From Desertivirga arenae (GTDB lineage Bacteria > Bacteroidota > Bacteroidia > Sphingobacteriales > Sphingobacteriaceae): a stretch of 32,951 bases of DNA. This document shows, in pieces, positions 24,601 through 32,487 of the stretch. Both the position numbers and the translations under genes were made by a program. The number at the start of each line of letters is the position of its first letter. The first letter of the stretch is position 1. The stretch covers positions 1 to 32,951 of the forward strand of contig NZ_JAFEWE010000024.1 in assembly GCF_017355785.1 (NCBI RefSeq). The letters are read 5' to 3'. A model generated the notes under the pieces. The model did not search any database, was not told the origin of the DNA, and saw nothing but the letters and a program-made list of their open reading frames with translations.

Positions 24601-24740
24601 ACCGATACTATTGCGGGGTCAATCGAAGGATACTCCCTTATTCCAAGGAAACTGTATCCAATAACACCGAAAAGAATTAAGACCAGATTAACTACAATAG
24701 TTAATACAGGACGTTTTATACTTGTTGTCGACAGACTCAT
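21627..24740 (-). CDS. RND efflux pump, HAE1 family
   Basis: The product has 1037 residues, the full size of AcrB-type pumps. It exports drugs or other hydrophobic compounds from periplasm or inner membrane using the proton gradient. The first membrane helix is at 10-33. The proton-relay Asp pair is D401-D402 in LATGLVVDDGIVVTENI, with the matching Lys in GLVTKNGILIVEFANQL (roughly 930). A second set of membrane helices ends near residue 1010. The ATG lies 9 nt after the fusion-protein stop. The substrate range cannot be read from the sequence. Confidence 0.97.
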   Translation of the reverse strand: MSLSTTSIKRPVLTIVVNLVLILFGVIGYSFLGIREYPSIDPAIVSVRTNYAGANADIIESQITEPLEKSINSIDGIRNISSTSNQGTSNINIEFNLDKNLEEAANDVRDKVSQAIRSLPQDIDAPPVVSKADADSEPIITMTIRSSSRDQLQLSDYAENVVSQRLQTIPGVSSVQIWGQKRFAMRLWLDPVKLASYGLTVSDVRDALNRENVELPSGKVSGANTELIVKTIGNLSSAEQFNDLIVKSDSGSIIRFSDVGTAELGPENLEAKMTESGQPMVGMAIVPQPGTNYLQIAKQFYTEFEKLKKDLPKDITLNIAMDNTLFIKQSVTEVAETILIALVLVIFIIYLFFRDWGIAFRPLIDIPVSLIATFFIMYMAGFSINVLTLLAIVLATGLVVDDGIVVTENIYKKVEEGMSPIEAAVKGSNEIFWAVISISITLAAVFLPVIFLEGFVGRLFREFGVVIGAAVLISAFVSLTLTPMLNAYLIKSGGHKHSRFYEITEPYFVRMNKGYADALGSFMAKKWLSIPILLVCFGLIFLFFKILQKETAPYDDRSMLRLQVTAPEGSSFEYTDRFMEELTRLINDSVPEKAVNLVITSPNFGGAGSVNNGMARLALKPSDERERSQREVAEYLTKATKKYSQAQVRVNEQPTISVNRRGGLPIQFIIQAPNFQKLEEKIPQFMDEVGKDPTFSTSDINLKFNKPEINVTIDREKAQSLGVSVIDIAQTLQLSLSGQRFGYYIMNGRQYQVIGQFNRADRDEPVDLASLFVRSSSGQLIQLDNLVNIQERSSPPQLYHNNRYLSATVSAGLAPGQSIGDGIDAMERIADKVLDETFSTDLGGESRDFVESGSNTLFAFGLALLLIYLILAAQFESFIDPLIIILTVPMAVAGAMLSLWLFGQTWNIFSQIGTIMLIGLVTKNGILIVEFANQLREQGRTKMEAVMEAAEARLRPILMTSLAIALGALPIAMALGAAAQSRVGMGVVIVGGTVFSLILTLFVIPAIYFMWAREKKHRPEFDNLEALEKGELATVHN

Positions 24741-24749
24741 CTTTCCCTC

Positions 24750-25832
24750 CTATTTCTTTCTTCCTGTATTTACCTTTACCGGTGCCTCCGGTTTTAAAGA
24801 CATCAACCCTGAAGTAATTACCGTATCTCCAGGTTTTAAACCTGAAGTAATTAAAATATCTTTTTCTGTACGCGTAGAGGTTTGTACCATCACCTCTTTT
24901 GCCTTACCACTGTCGGCCACAAAAACCTTTTTACCTTCCTGAACAGGAACTATAGCTTCAGTTGGAACCAGGATAGCATCTTCGAGGGTTGCCAGCGGTA
25001 AGTCGACCGTTGCAAATAGTCCCGGCACTAAAACGCCATCAGGATTATCAGCCCTTGCCCTTAGCTGCAGCGTACGGGTGGTGGTCTCTACCTGGGGTTC
25101 AATGGCATAGACTTTTGCCCTGTATTTCTGGGTGGAACCCGCTACCGTGAATCTCACCTCTGTATTTAACTTTACAGACCTTGAATATTTTTCAGGAACT
25201 GAAAAAGTGATCTTTACAGGATTGGTATTAACCAGATTAGCAACCGTAGTAGTTGGAGTAAGGTATTCACCCACGGAAATAGCCCTTAATCCAATTTTAC
25301 CATTAAAAGGAGCTTTGATCACCGTTTTTGACAGCTGTGCACGGATTAACTGTGTTTGCGAGCTTTGTGAACGGAACTCGGCCAGCGAAGCATCGTATTC
25401 TTCGCGACTGATCGCCTCTTTCTCTAAAAGTAAACGCGCGCGTCTCTCGTTCTGCTGCGCCAGGTTCTGTCTTGTTAGCGCCTGAGATAATTGAGCCCGG
25501 AGCTCTGCATCGTCTATAGTAAGAAGGGTTTGACCCCGGCGAACATTACTCCCTTCCTTAAAATAAATTCCACGTACCAGACCTGATATTTCACTTCGCA
25601 CCTGTACCTGTTCATTCGGTTCAATTGTCCCGGTAACCGAGAGGGAGTTATCAAATTTCCGAGGTACTATCACTACCCCATTTACCCTTACCGGTTTGGC
25701 TGGCCCACCTGGTCCACCGGCACCTTTTGCAGCACCTTTTTCCTTTGCTCCAGACCCTTTAATTAGTCGATAGCCCACCAGGGAGCAAAAGCCAACGATA
25801 AGGATTGTATAAATAATGTATCTAAGTCTCAT
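24750..25832 (-). CDS. Periplasmic membrane fusion protein of the RND pump
   Basis: The product has 360 residues. An N-terminal membrane anchor (about 5-22) is followed by a Gly/Ala/Pro/Lys-rich linker (27-46). The HlyD/AcrA-type domains come next: a beta-barrel/lipoyl part with EISGLVRGIYFKEGSNVRRGQ, an alpha hairpin (about 105-160), and KAPFNGKIGLRAISVGEYL. It bridges pump and outer-membrane channel. No lipobox cysteine is positioned for a lipoprotein anchor; C16 lies in the helix without a clear lipobox. It is the first gene of the three-gene operon; no regulator gene is adjacent. Confidence 0.94.
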   Translation of the reverse strand: MRLRYIIYTILIVGFCSLVGYRLIKGSGAKEKGAAKGAGGPGGPAKPVRVNGVVIVPRKFDNSLSVTGTIEPNEQVQVRSEISGLVRGIYFKEGSNVRRGQTLLTIDDAELRAQLSQALTRQNLAQQNERRARLLLEKEAISREEYDASLAEFRSQSSQTQLIRAQLSKTVIKAPFNGKIGLRAISVGEYLTPTTTVANLVNTNPVKITFSVPEKYSRSVKLNTEVRFTVAGSTQKYRAKVYAIEPQVETTTRTLQLRARADNPDGVLVPGLFATVDLPLATLEDAILVPTEAIVPVQEGKKVFVADSGKAKEVMVQTSTRTEKDILITSGLKPGDTVITSGLMSLKPEAPVKVNTGRKK

Positions 25833-26047
25833 ATTCTATTTAGGTGCGCGTTTCTAATAATAAATTTAAAGGGCTTTATATCAACCAGATTTGATCCAAT
25901 TTGATTGAGCATAGCTGTAATGTTTTTATTAGTCCCTTTCGGAGTTCCCGAAGGTTTCTTTATTAGGGAAATAAACAATCTAACAGGTGCAATCGAGGCC
26001 TTATTCACGTTCTTATAACATCAAAACTAGCTCAGCGAATATATAAT
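25833..26047. other. Intergenic region upstream of the efflux operon
   Basis: No gene is seen. CCAGATTTGAT is followed directly by CCAATTTGAT (about 25883-25903), a near-perfect tandem pair that could be an operator for the divergent efflux operon. Further right is an imperfect dyad around CTTTCGG...CCGAAGG (about 25938-25953), flanked by two TTTATTAG words. Confidence 0.4.
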
Positions 26048-26066
26048 TAGTTGAGTGTATCAACTA
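26048..26066. promoter_or_regulatory. Perfect inverted repeat upstream of the M61 peptidase
   Basis: TAGTTGA and TCAACTA are separated by GTGTA. This 19-bp dyad ends about 19 bp before the likely -33 region of the peptidase promoter, a plausible protein-binding site. No regulator is encoded next to it. Confidence 0.45.
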
Positions 26067-26084
26067 TTTTACAGCTCGAAATAG

Positions 26085-26116
26085 TTTATGTTTATTTCCC
26101 ATTAAAAGTATTTTTG
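26085..26116 (+). promoter_or_regulatory. Putative promoter of the M61 peptidase
   Basis: The -7 box TATTTTTG (26109-26116) fits TAnnTTTG exactly, and a TTTATG word lies about 19-20 nt upstream. The ATG follows 14 nt after the box. Confidence 0.5.
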
Positions 26117-26130
26117 CAAAAACAGCACAC

Positions 26131-27954
26131 ATGAGATCATTATATTTTTCTTTTATAACATTAATCCTTATGTCTCTAACTCTCGATGAATCAACAGCTG
26201 CCACAAAGATCAATTTTGAGGTATCCTTCTCTGAACCACAAGCCCATTATATTGATGTAGAAATGTCTATTGCAGACTTAGGTAGAGACTTTGTGGATAT
26301 AAAGATGCCCGTATGGGCTCCTGGGTCTTATTTGGTAAGAGAATTTGCAAAAAACGTAGAAGGTTTTAGCGCAGCCGATAGCAAAGGAAATACGCTGGGA
26401 TTTAAAAAGACCAACAAAAATACATGGAGAGTATCACTTAATAATAAGAGTGAAATCAAGGTTAATTACAGGGTTTATGCCTTTGAGCTTTCTGTACGGA
26501 CTAGCTTTGTAGATGCATCACATGCCTTTCTATCTCCAACAGGAGTATTTATGTATGTAGATGGAATGATTAAAGAACCATCAACGGTAAAGATCCGTCT
26601 GGCGAAGAACTGGGCAAAAGTTTCTACCGGACTAGAGCCGGTAAAGGGTAAAGAAAACACTTTCCTCGCTCCGGATTTCGACATCCTGTATGATTCTCCA
26701 TTAGAAGTAGGCAACCAGGACGTATTTGAATTTACTGCAGCAGGCGTAAGGCATGAGGTGGCCATGTATGGTGGCGGGAATTACGATAAAGCAAGATTGT
26801 CTGCCGACATGGCTAAAATTGTTGAAACGGAAACAGCGGTATTTGGAGAAAACCCTAATAAACACTATGTATTCATCGTGCATAACACTTCTACCGGAGG
26901 TGGTGGTTTAGAGCATCTTAATTCTACAGTTTTAGGTGCAAGAAGATTGAGCTATGCTGATGAAGCAGGATATAAAGGATTTTTAGGTCTGGTAGCCCAC
27001 GAGTACTTTCACTTATGGAATGTTAAGCGTCTTCGTCCTCAGGCACTTGGACCATTTAACTATGATCAGGAGAATTATACTACTGATCTGTGGATATCCG
27101 AAGGCTTTACGGCTTATTATGATAATTTAATGTTACGTCGTGCTGGCCTTTATACTCCAGAGAAATATCTGGACGTAGTTAATGCAGATATCAATACTGT
27201 AGAAAACCAACCCGGTAACCGTGTACAGCCTGTTAGCGAGGCTAGCTTTGATGCATGGATTAAGTATTACCGCCCGCACGAGAACTCCAGAAACTCAACA
27301 ATTTCATATTATGATAAGGGAGCAGTATTAGCGATGGTTCTCGACCTGGAAATTTTGGGCTCCACTAAAGGTAAAAAAGGCTTGGATGATGTGATGAAAG
27401 CAATGTACGATGAGTACTACAAAAAGCAAAAACGCGGCTTTACGGATGCAGAGTTCAGGGCAATGGCTGAAAAAGTGGCAGGCAAATCACTAGATAAAAT
27501 TTACAATGATTACGTGAACGGCACTCAACCTATCAGTTTCAATAACTATTTAGGTCATGCCGGATTAGCTTTGGTTGACGACAATAAAGGCAGGGTTCAA
27601 CCTTTCTTAGGAGCAGCTACAGTTATTAAGGATGGAAAGGTAACAGTAACTGCAGTTGCAAGAGGAAGTTCTGCGTGGAACTATGGTTTGAATGTTAATG
27701 ATGAGATCATTGCCATTGACAATAACCGCATTACACTTGCTGTTGACCCTAATACCAAGATAAGCGACCTTGACCGTTCAGTGGTGACTAAAAAAGTAGG
27801 AGAGAAAATTCAAGTGCTTATCTCAAGGGATGGATTAATCCAGACGTTAGATATTCAGCTCAGTGCGAATAATTCTTTCCGCTACAGGATTGCAGAGAGT
27901 GAGGATGTAACGGAAGATCAGATGCTGGTAAGAAGAAGGTGGTTGCACTTGTAG
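26131..27954 (+). CDS. M61-family aminopeptidase with PDZ domain
   Basis: The product has 607 residues. A signal peptide (about 1-23, ending STAA) directs it to the periplasm. The N-terminal beta domain is followed by a zinc peptidase core with H290-E291-x-x-H294 in VAHEYFHLWNVKRLRP and the third ligand region WISEGFTAYY (E324). GGLEH (258-262) is a further M61 mark. A C-terminal PDZ domain spans about 505-600. Relatives include glycyl aminopeptidases of Sphingomonas. The substrate is unknown. It has its own promoter and ends in a strong bidirectional terminator. Confidence 0.94.
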   Translation: MRSLYFSFITLILMSLTLDESTAATKINFEVSFSEPQAHYIDVEMSIADLGRDFVDIKMPVWAPGSYLVREFAKNVEGFSAADSKGNTLGFKKTNKNTWRVSLNNKSEIKVNYRVYAFELSVRTSFVDASHAFLSPTGVFMYVDGMIKEPSTVKIRLAKNWAKVSTGLEPVKGKENTFLAPDFDILYDSPLEVGNQDVFEFTAAGVRHEVAMYGGGNYDKARLSADMAKIVETETAVFGENPNKHYVFIVHNTSTGGGGLEHLNSTVLGARRLSYADEAGYKGFLGLVAHEYFHLWNVKRLRPQALGPFNYDQENYTTDLWISEGFTAYYDNLMLRRAGLYTPEKYLDVVNADINTVENQPGNRVQPVSEASFDAWIKYYRPHENSRNSTISYYDKGAVLAMVLDLEILGSTKGKKGLDDVMKAMYDEYYKKQKRGFTDAEFRAMAEKVAGKSLDKIYNDYVNGTQPISFNNYLGHAGLALVDDNKGRVQPFLGAATVIKDGKVTVTAVARGSSAWNYGLNVNDEIIAIDNNRITLAVDPNTKISDLDRSVVTKKVGEKIQVLISRDGLIQTLDIQLSANNSFRYRIAESEDVTEDQMLVRRRWLHL

Positions 27955-27976
27955 GGGATTCTTCTGCAGCGCTATA

Positions 27977-28030
27977 AATAAAGAAGGGCAATAGTTCAGG
28001 TTAGGATCTGAACTATTGCCCTTCTTTATT
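27977..28030. terminator. Bidirectional terminator between M61 and the lipoprotein gene
   Basis: Arms of 23 bp (27977-27999 and 28008-28030) are perfectly complementary around the 8-nt loop GTTAGGAT, with A/T-rich ends on both sides. It lies between converging genes and would serve both. Confidence 0.95.
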
Positions 28031-28044
28031 ATTGAACGTCCGTT

Positions 28045-28746
28045 CTAGTTACTCGCGTAAACAACTCCCTTTCTCACAATCTTCCTTCCGGAGGATTCAA
28101 TTACTTCTTCCGGACGGCGGTTCCAATTGGCATCACCTTTATGACTAAACTTAGTTACTACAGCATGAGATTTAACATCTGTTAAAGTAGCATCCAGGAA
28201 CAAGTTGTATGTTTTCGCAGTGTTGGTTGGCGTTGTATTTACGTTATCACTCTTGCTGAAAATATTATCAAGGACAGCGCCTGCAACGCCAATACCTAAG
28301 GAAGCGGTTTCAGACATTATACGGTCCTTCTTCACCCTTACTTTTAAAACCAGGTCAGCTCCTAGTAATCTTCCCAGGCTATCCGGATCCATTGCCCATG
28401 CTTGCCTTGCATCTATTCCCTTCTCCGATAAAGTGCTATTAACCCTATCAACGTTGATCAGATCTATAGCCTTCCTCTTCTTGCCCTTTTTTGATTTGTA
28501 TAGGTACTGTCCAAAAAGCTGCTGCTGGATCAGCCTTGACTCATCGTTTTCTAATTTGGTTTTGCCAGACTCTGTCATGTTCTTTGGTAGCCGCCCAGTT
28601 AACTCTACCTCAACCGGTAAGATCGCTACCTTTTTCCCATTAATGTCTGTTTGTTTCAAATAGCCTCTATTGTTATAAACTTGTGTTGAACAAGATTGTA
28701 ATACTACTGCAACGGCTAATAACGTTCCTACAAGAGCCCCTTTCAT
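28045..28746 (-). CDS. DUF799/GNA1162-like lipoprotein
   Basis: The product has 233 residues. A signal sequence with lipobox LQSC puts the lipidated cysteine at C19. After it, GKKVAILPVEVELTGRLP and a long alpha/beta region with LLGADLVLKVRVKKDRIM resemble the GNA1162/DUF799 family, related in fold to LpoB and CsgG-type proteins. Molecular function is unknown; membrane attachment in the periplasm is expected. Residues 83-95 are strongly basic (KSKKGKKRK). It is transcribed alone toward the shared terminator. Confidence 0.75.
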   Translation of the reverse strand: MKGALVGTLLAVAVVLQSCSTQVYNNRGYLKQTDINGKKVAILPVEVELTGRLPKNMTESGKTKLENDESRLIQQQLFGQYLYKSKKGKKRKAIDLINVDRVNSTLSEKGIDARQAWAMDPDSLGRLLGADLVLKVRVKKDRIMSETASLGIGVAGAVLDNIFSKSDNVNTTPTNTAKTYNLFLDATLTDVKSHAVVTKFSHKGDANWNRRPEEVIESSGRKIVRKGVVYASN

Positions 28747-28891
28747 CTTTGATTTAATTTAATTGTGAATATTATACTAAGTGTGTGTACATATAAGACG
28801 AGTCAAACAATTAAGATGTAACAGGATGCATGAAAAAATTAAGGAAGAAATATTGGGAATAAGTCCCTTTAAAAATTAATAACTTCGCTAT

Positions 28892-30277
28892 ATGACAAAA
28901 TTTGCCGAGGATTTTTTAGAAACATCTGAAGATAAAGCATTTGACTTAAACCACCGCAAGATCATTAACTTCAATATGGGCAGGTACCATACGGCAGTTG
29001 AGCGTGGCTTGTCAAAATTGGCTAATCTTGAGCAGTCTAAACGTAAGGCACATACGATAAAATGGAAAGTGATGGAGAACCTGGATAAGTTTTTACCAGA
29101 GTTCGAAGCCAACTTTCAGAAACGAGGGGGTAAAGTGATCTGGGCAAATGATGCAGAAGAAGCTCAGACCGAGATCCTGAATATCCTCAAAAAAGCCAGG
29201 GCGAAGTCTGTCATCAAGTCGAAATCTATGTCGACTGAGGAAATTCACCTGAATGAATTTCTTGCAGAAAATAATATTGAAACGCTGGAGAGTGATCTGG
29301 GGGAATACATTGTTCAGTTACTTGGGCAAAAGCCTTATCATATTGTAACTCCAGCCATGCACCTGAGCAAGGAAGACATTGCAAAGTTGTTTCATGAGAA
29401 ATTTGGAACAGCTCCCGACGCAACTCCGGAGCAATTAACTCAAAAAGCCCGTGAACTGCTTAGAGAGAAATATACCACTGCTGATGTAGGCATCACAGGA
29501 GCTAATTTTTTAGTCGCTGATACTGGCAGCATTGCCCTGACTGAAAACGAAGGCAATGGTCGTTTGACCACAACATTCCCTAAAATCCATATCGTTATTG
29601 CAGGAATCGAAAAGGTAATTCCTTCTATAACTGACTTAGATCTGTTCTGGCCTCTATTAGCAACCCATGGTACCGGTCAAAATCTAACCGTGTATAATAG
29701 CCTTTTCAGCGGCCCGAGACAAGAATGGGAGACTGACGGTCCTGAAGAGATGTACGTTATTCTATTGGACAACGGTCGCACAAATCTTTTGGCTCAAAAG
29801 GATCAGCGCCAGGGACTTTATTGCATTCGCTGCGGAGCTTGTTTAAATGCCTGTCCGATTTACAAGAATGTTGGTGGTCATACCTATCAAACTACTTATA
29901 GCGGACCTATTGGTTCGGTGATCACACCTCATATGAAAGGCATGGAAGATTTTAAGCACTTGAGCTATGCTTCCAGTCTCTGTGGTAAATGTTCGGAGGT
30001 TTGTCCCGTGAAGATCGATATCCACAAAATGCTGTTACTTAACCGGAGAGATGCTGTTAAGGAAGGTGTGGTTACTAAGATTGAGAAGACGGGATGGGCA
30101 GCCTGGAAGAAGGGTATGCTAAAAAGGAAGTTTATGGATTTTGTAGGCGGTAAGTTCAAGAATTTCTTCCTGAGGAATTTCTTTAAGAAAGCCTGGGGAT
30201 CACATAGGGAATTACCTGAGATAGCACCTAAGTCTTTTAGTAAGCAGTGGCAGGAGGAACGGAGAGATGAGAGGTAA
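28892..30277 (+). CDS. lutB: LutB-type lactate utilisation iron-sulfur protein
   Basis: The product has 461 residues. The N-terminal LUD domain (about 60-300) contains GITGANFLVADTGSIALTENEGN. Ferredoxin-type cysteines follow: C311, C314, C317, C321 in CIRCGACLNACP, and C364, C367, C371 in CGKCSEVCP, enough for two 4Fe-4S clusters with a partner cysteine elsewhere. LutABC oxidises L-lactate to pyruvate in the cytoplasm. lutA and lutC are not in this window, so the partners must lie elsewhere. The ATG start gives FAEDFLETSEDKAFDLNHR, typical for the family. Confidence 0.9.
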   Translation: MTKFAEDFLETSEDKAFDLNHRKIINFNMGRYHTAVERGLSKLANLEQSKRKAHTIKWKVMENLDKFLPEFEANFQKRGGKVIWANDAEEAQTEILNILKKARAKSVIKSKSMSTEEIHLNEFLAENNIETLESDLGEYIVQLLGQKPYHIVTPAMHLSKEDIAKLFHEKFGTAPDATPEQLTQKARELLREKYTTADVGITGANFLVADTGSIALTENEGNGRLTTTFPKIHIVIAGIEKVIPSITDLDLFWPLLATHGTGQNLTVYNSLFSGPRQEWETDGPEEMYVILLDNGRTNLLAQKDQRQGLYCIRCGACLNACPIYKNVGGHTYQTTYSGPIGSVITPHMKGMEDFKHLSYASSLCGKCSEVCPVKIDIHKMLLLNRRDAVKEGVVTKIEKTGWAAWKKGMLKRKFMDFVGGKFKNFFLRNFFKKAWGSHRELPEIAPKSFSKQWQEERRDER

Positions 30278-30430
30278 AAGGATAAAGGTGAAAGGCTAAA
30301 GGGAGAGTAGAGAGGTGAAAGCTGGAAGCTTATTTAGAACGAACAAAAACTGAGAGGCAAGAGCTGAGAGGGAAAAGGTGAAAGGGAAAAGGTGAGAGCA
30401 GAGAGGTGAAAGCTGAAAGCACAAAGCTTA
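30278..30430. repeat. Purine-rich imperfect duplication after lutB
   Basis: A 21-nt word beginning AGAGAGGTGAAAGCTG occurs at 30309 and 30400 with one mismatch. Each copy is followed by AAGCTTAT and an AAAC-rich stretch, offset by about 91-98 bp. The DNA between is a degenerate series of AAAGGTGAAAGG-like words. No coding frame is supported. Confidence 0.75.
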
Positions 30431-30440
30431 TATAAAACGC

Positions 30441-30489
30441 AAAAAGCTGAATGGCGGAGCAAGAAGCTCCTTACCTTTCAGCTTTTTTT
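30441..30489 (+). terminator. Intrinsic terminator after lutB
   Basis: AAAAAGCTGA (30441-30450) pairs with TCAGCTTTTT, with an inner hairpin GGAGC/GCTCC (30456-30470) in the loop and seven T residues at the end. The symmetric A and T tracts would also allow use by the converging DUF6600 gene. Confidence 0.85.
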
Positions 30490-30557
30490 GTGAGGCATAA
30501 AAATCAAAAGTTAAAAAAGGACCTTTCTCCTTTTACCTCAGACCTTTAACCTCTAAA

Positions 30558-31796
30558 TTATCCTCTTATGGGACGGCTACGACCTGAAGAGTTTTCAGTA
30601 CCTCCACGACTATTGCCCTGGTTGCCAGAAGAGTTGCCTCTTTGCTCGCCATTATTGCTGGGAGGATTCTGATTCCTATCAGGTCTGGCAGAAGGGCGTT
30701 CAGCATTTCCTCCCTGCTGTTCTCTACCAGTGGACCCTGAAGGACTTGGCCTTTCCGAACTATTACCCCTCATCCTATCATTTTGCTGACGGGAATAACG
30801 TTCCTGCTGACTTCTTTCCCTGTCCTGTGAATAATCTCTGCCAGGGCTATTACCTCTGTCATAAGTCCTTCCATCGTTACCCGGCCTTGAGTCACTTACA
30901 TTCGGATTTCTATCCCGGCCAGGATAATTATTTCGGTCATCTACCCTTCCGTTGTAATCAGACCTCTGATCTCTGCTATTACCGTAGTTCCTGTTATCAT
31001 CGCGATCTCGTCCGTTACGATAGTCCTCAATTCTACCATCACCACGAGAAGACCTGTTAGGTCTATCAATGCTTTCAGGACGATAAACACGTAAAGATCC
31101 ATCCCTCTCAACAGTTCTTGAAGGTCGGTCGTTATTATCTACCCGGTATACATTTACCCTTTGGCGGGTACTACGCTCAATATCATCCCGGCGAGGACCG
31201 GAAACGTACCTCCTGTTTCCATTAACGTAAATATTATTGATCACGGTAGTGTTATGATAAACATTCACCACCCTTTGTCTTGGAACGCAATAATCGTAAA
31301 CATTGCGGGTCATAAACCGGCTTCTGGGAACAAAGATCCATCTTGCTAGAGGAATATTAATGTTGATATTAATATCGACACCAGGACCGAGAGGAGCCCA
31401 CCCGTAATAATCGTTATCAGATCTCCAACTGACCCATGCTGGTCCCCATTCATTCCCGGGGATCCATATCCAACCATAATATTCATCATACGTCCATCTA
31501 CCATAATGAAAAGGAGCCCATCCCCAATCATAATCTGAAACCCAGGTATTTCCATACTCAGTCATTACCCAATGCCCCCTGGTTGCGTAAGGTTGAAATC
31601 CCCTTTCTACGTTTGGGATCCAGACTTCACCATACTCCCTATTGTTAACCCAACGTCCATGAGGCGCCAGATCATCATAGAAAGAATTGTAAGAAGAACC
31701 ATACATCCTTGACTGAGCCATCACGGTAGTGGCTCCATTAAGGCTTGCAGCTACTATAAACAGTAAGCCCAGAGCCAGTTTTCTAAAAACTTTCAT
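30558..31796 (-). CDS. Secreted DUF6600-type Trp/Tyr-rich protein with disordered Arg/Asn/Gly tail
   Basis: The product has 412 residues. A signal peptide (about 1-27, ending VMA) is followed by repeated motifs such as GRWVNNREYGEVWIP, GHWVMTEYGNTWVSDYDWGWAPFHYGRW and NEWGPAWVSWR, spaced like the DUF6600 / YXWGXW repeat proteins. From about residue 205 the sequence is low-complexity, dominated by Arg, Asp, Asn, Gly, Ser and Pro, with many RDR, NRD and SRG blocks. It is exported, probably to the periplasm or outer surface. No enzyme motif is present; function is unknown. It converges on the lutB terminator. Confidence 0.8.
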   Translation of the reverse strand: MKVFRKLALGLLFIVAASLNGATTVMAQSRMYGSSYNSFYDDLAPHGRWVNNREYGEVWIPNVERGFQPYATRGHWVMTEYGNTWVSDYDWGWAPFHYGRWTYDEYYGWIWIPGNEWGPAWVSWRSDNDYYGWAPLGPGVDINININIPLARWIFVPRSRFMTRNVYDYCVPRQRVVNVYHNTTVINNIYVNGNRRYVSGPRRDDIERSTRQRVNVYRVDNNDRPSRTVERDGSLRVYRPESIDRPNRSSRGDGRIEDYRNGRDRDDNRNYGNSRDQRSDYNGRVDDRNNYPGRDRNPNVSDSRPGNDGRTYDRGNSPGRDYSQDRERSQQERYSRQQNDRMRGNSSERPSPSGSTGREQQGGNAERPSARPDRNQNPPSNNGEQRGNSSGNQGNSRGGTENSSGRSRPIRG

Positions 31797-31950
31797 ATCT
31801 AATGTGTGTGTTTATGGGACTTATCCCGATTGTATGACTTATTAAAGATTAAAAGGTTTATAATGCTTTTTGATTAATAGATAGACGAGTTGGATTAGTA
31901 AATGGTGTCAGGTTTATTTTTTGATTTAGGCCTTTCTATCGGACTATCTG

Positions 31951-32070
31951 TGCTTTATCTATGCTTTATCTGGGGAGTATGCGGGGAGTATCTGGCAAGT
32001 AAATGGGAGAATGAGTGGATGAGAGAATGAATGAAGGAGTAAATGAGTGAATGAATGGATGAGAGAATGA
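31951..32070. repeat. Nested short direct repeats downstream of the XRE gene
   Basis: TGCTTTATCT occurs twice (31951, 31962), then GGGGAGTAT twice (31972, 31983), then a 20-nt GAGAATGA-rich word twice (32011, 32051; one mismatch). Similar words reappear beyond the XRE gene near 32700. There is no coding frame. Confidence 0.8.
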
Positions 32071-32085
32071 TTGAACGAATGGAAA

Positions 32086-32475
32086 TTACTTGTTGCCTTT
32101 CAAAATTTCGATCTTTTCACGCTCGCTTTGAAGAAGGCGTTCGTAAAGCTCCACCACCTTATCTAAGGGGTTGAAAGTGCAATTGTTGGCATAGAAAGCC
32201 CCATTATTAGAACTGCTATCATTGAAGTTGTTAAAGAAATTAATCACTGAATCTTCATTGAAACTTTTAATAGCTTCGGATGTAACGCCAAGTACCTTCG
32301 CTACTTTAGCAAGAACCTCATCCTCAACAAACTCACTCTGCTCAATCCTCGAAATCGACTGTTGGGATACTCCTAACTCCTGGGCCAAATGTTCTTGTTT
32401 AATCCCACGAATTTCTCTTATCCTGCTTATCTTTCTTCCAAGGTGCATTTTTTGAGGTTTGTCTAAGGCTTCCAT
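32086..32475 (-). CDS. Small XRE-family helix-turn-helix regulator
   Basis: The product has 129 residues. The HTH domain spans about 13-68 (GRKISRIREIRGIKQEHLAQELGVSQQSISRIEQSE). An Asn/Ser-rich middle (NFFNNFNDSSSNNGAF) leads to a C-terminal helix NPLDKVVELYERLLQSEREKIEIL, probably for dimerisation. Proteins with this layout are frequent in Bacteroidota; their targets are unknown. The ATG lies 4 nt after a TATATTTG box, so the mRNA may be leaderless. The gene stands alone among short repeats on both sides. Confidence 0.9.
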   Translation of the reverse strand: MEALDKPQKMHLGRKISRIREIRGIKQEHLAQELGVSQQSISRIEQSEFVEDEVLAKVAKVLGVTSEAIKSFNEDSVINFFNNFNDSSSNNGAFYANNCTFNPLDKVVELYERLLQSEREKIEILKGNK

Positions 32476-32479
32476 AACT

Positions 32480-32487
32480 CAAATATA
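32480..32487 (-). promoter_or_regulatory. Putative -7 box of the XRE gene
   Basis: The minus strand reads TATATTTG, an exact TAnnTTTG match, only 4 nt before the ATG. The -33 box would be near TTTTC about 20 nt upstream and is weak. Confidence 0.5.

Noticed and set aside
26475..26883. Minus-strand ORFs opposite the M61 peptidase
   Set aside because: They are shadows of a long, well-supported coding frame.
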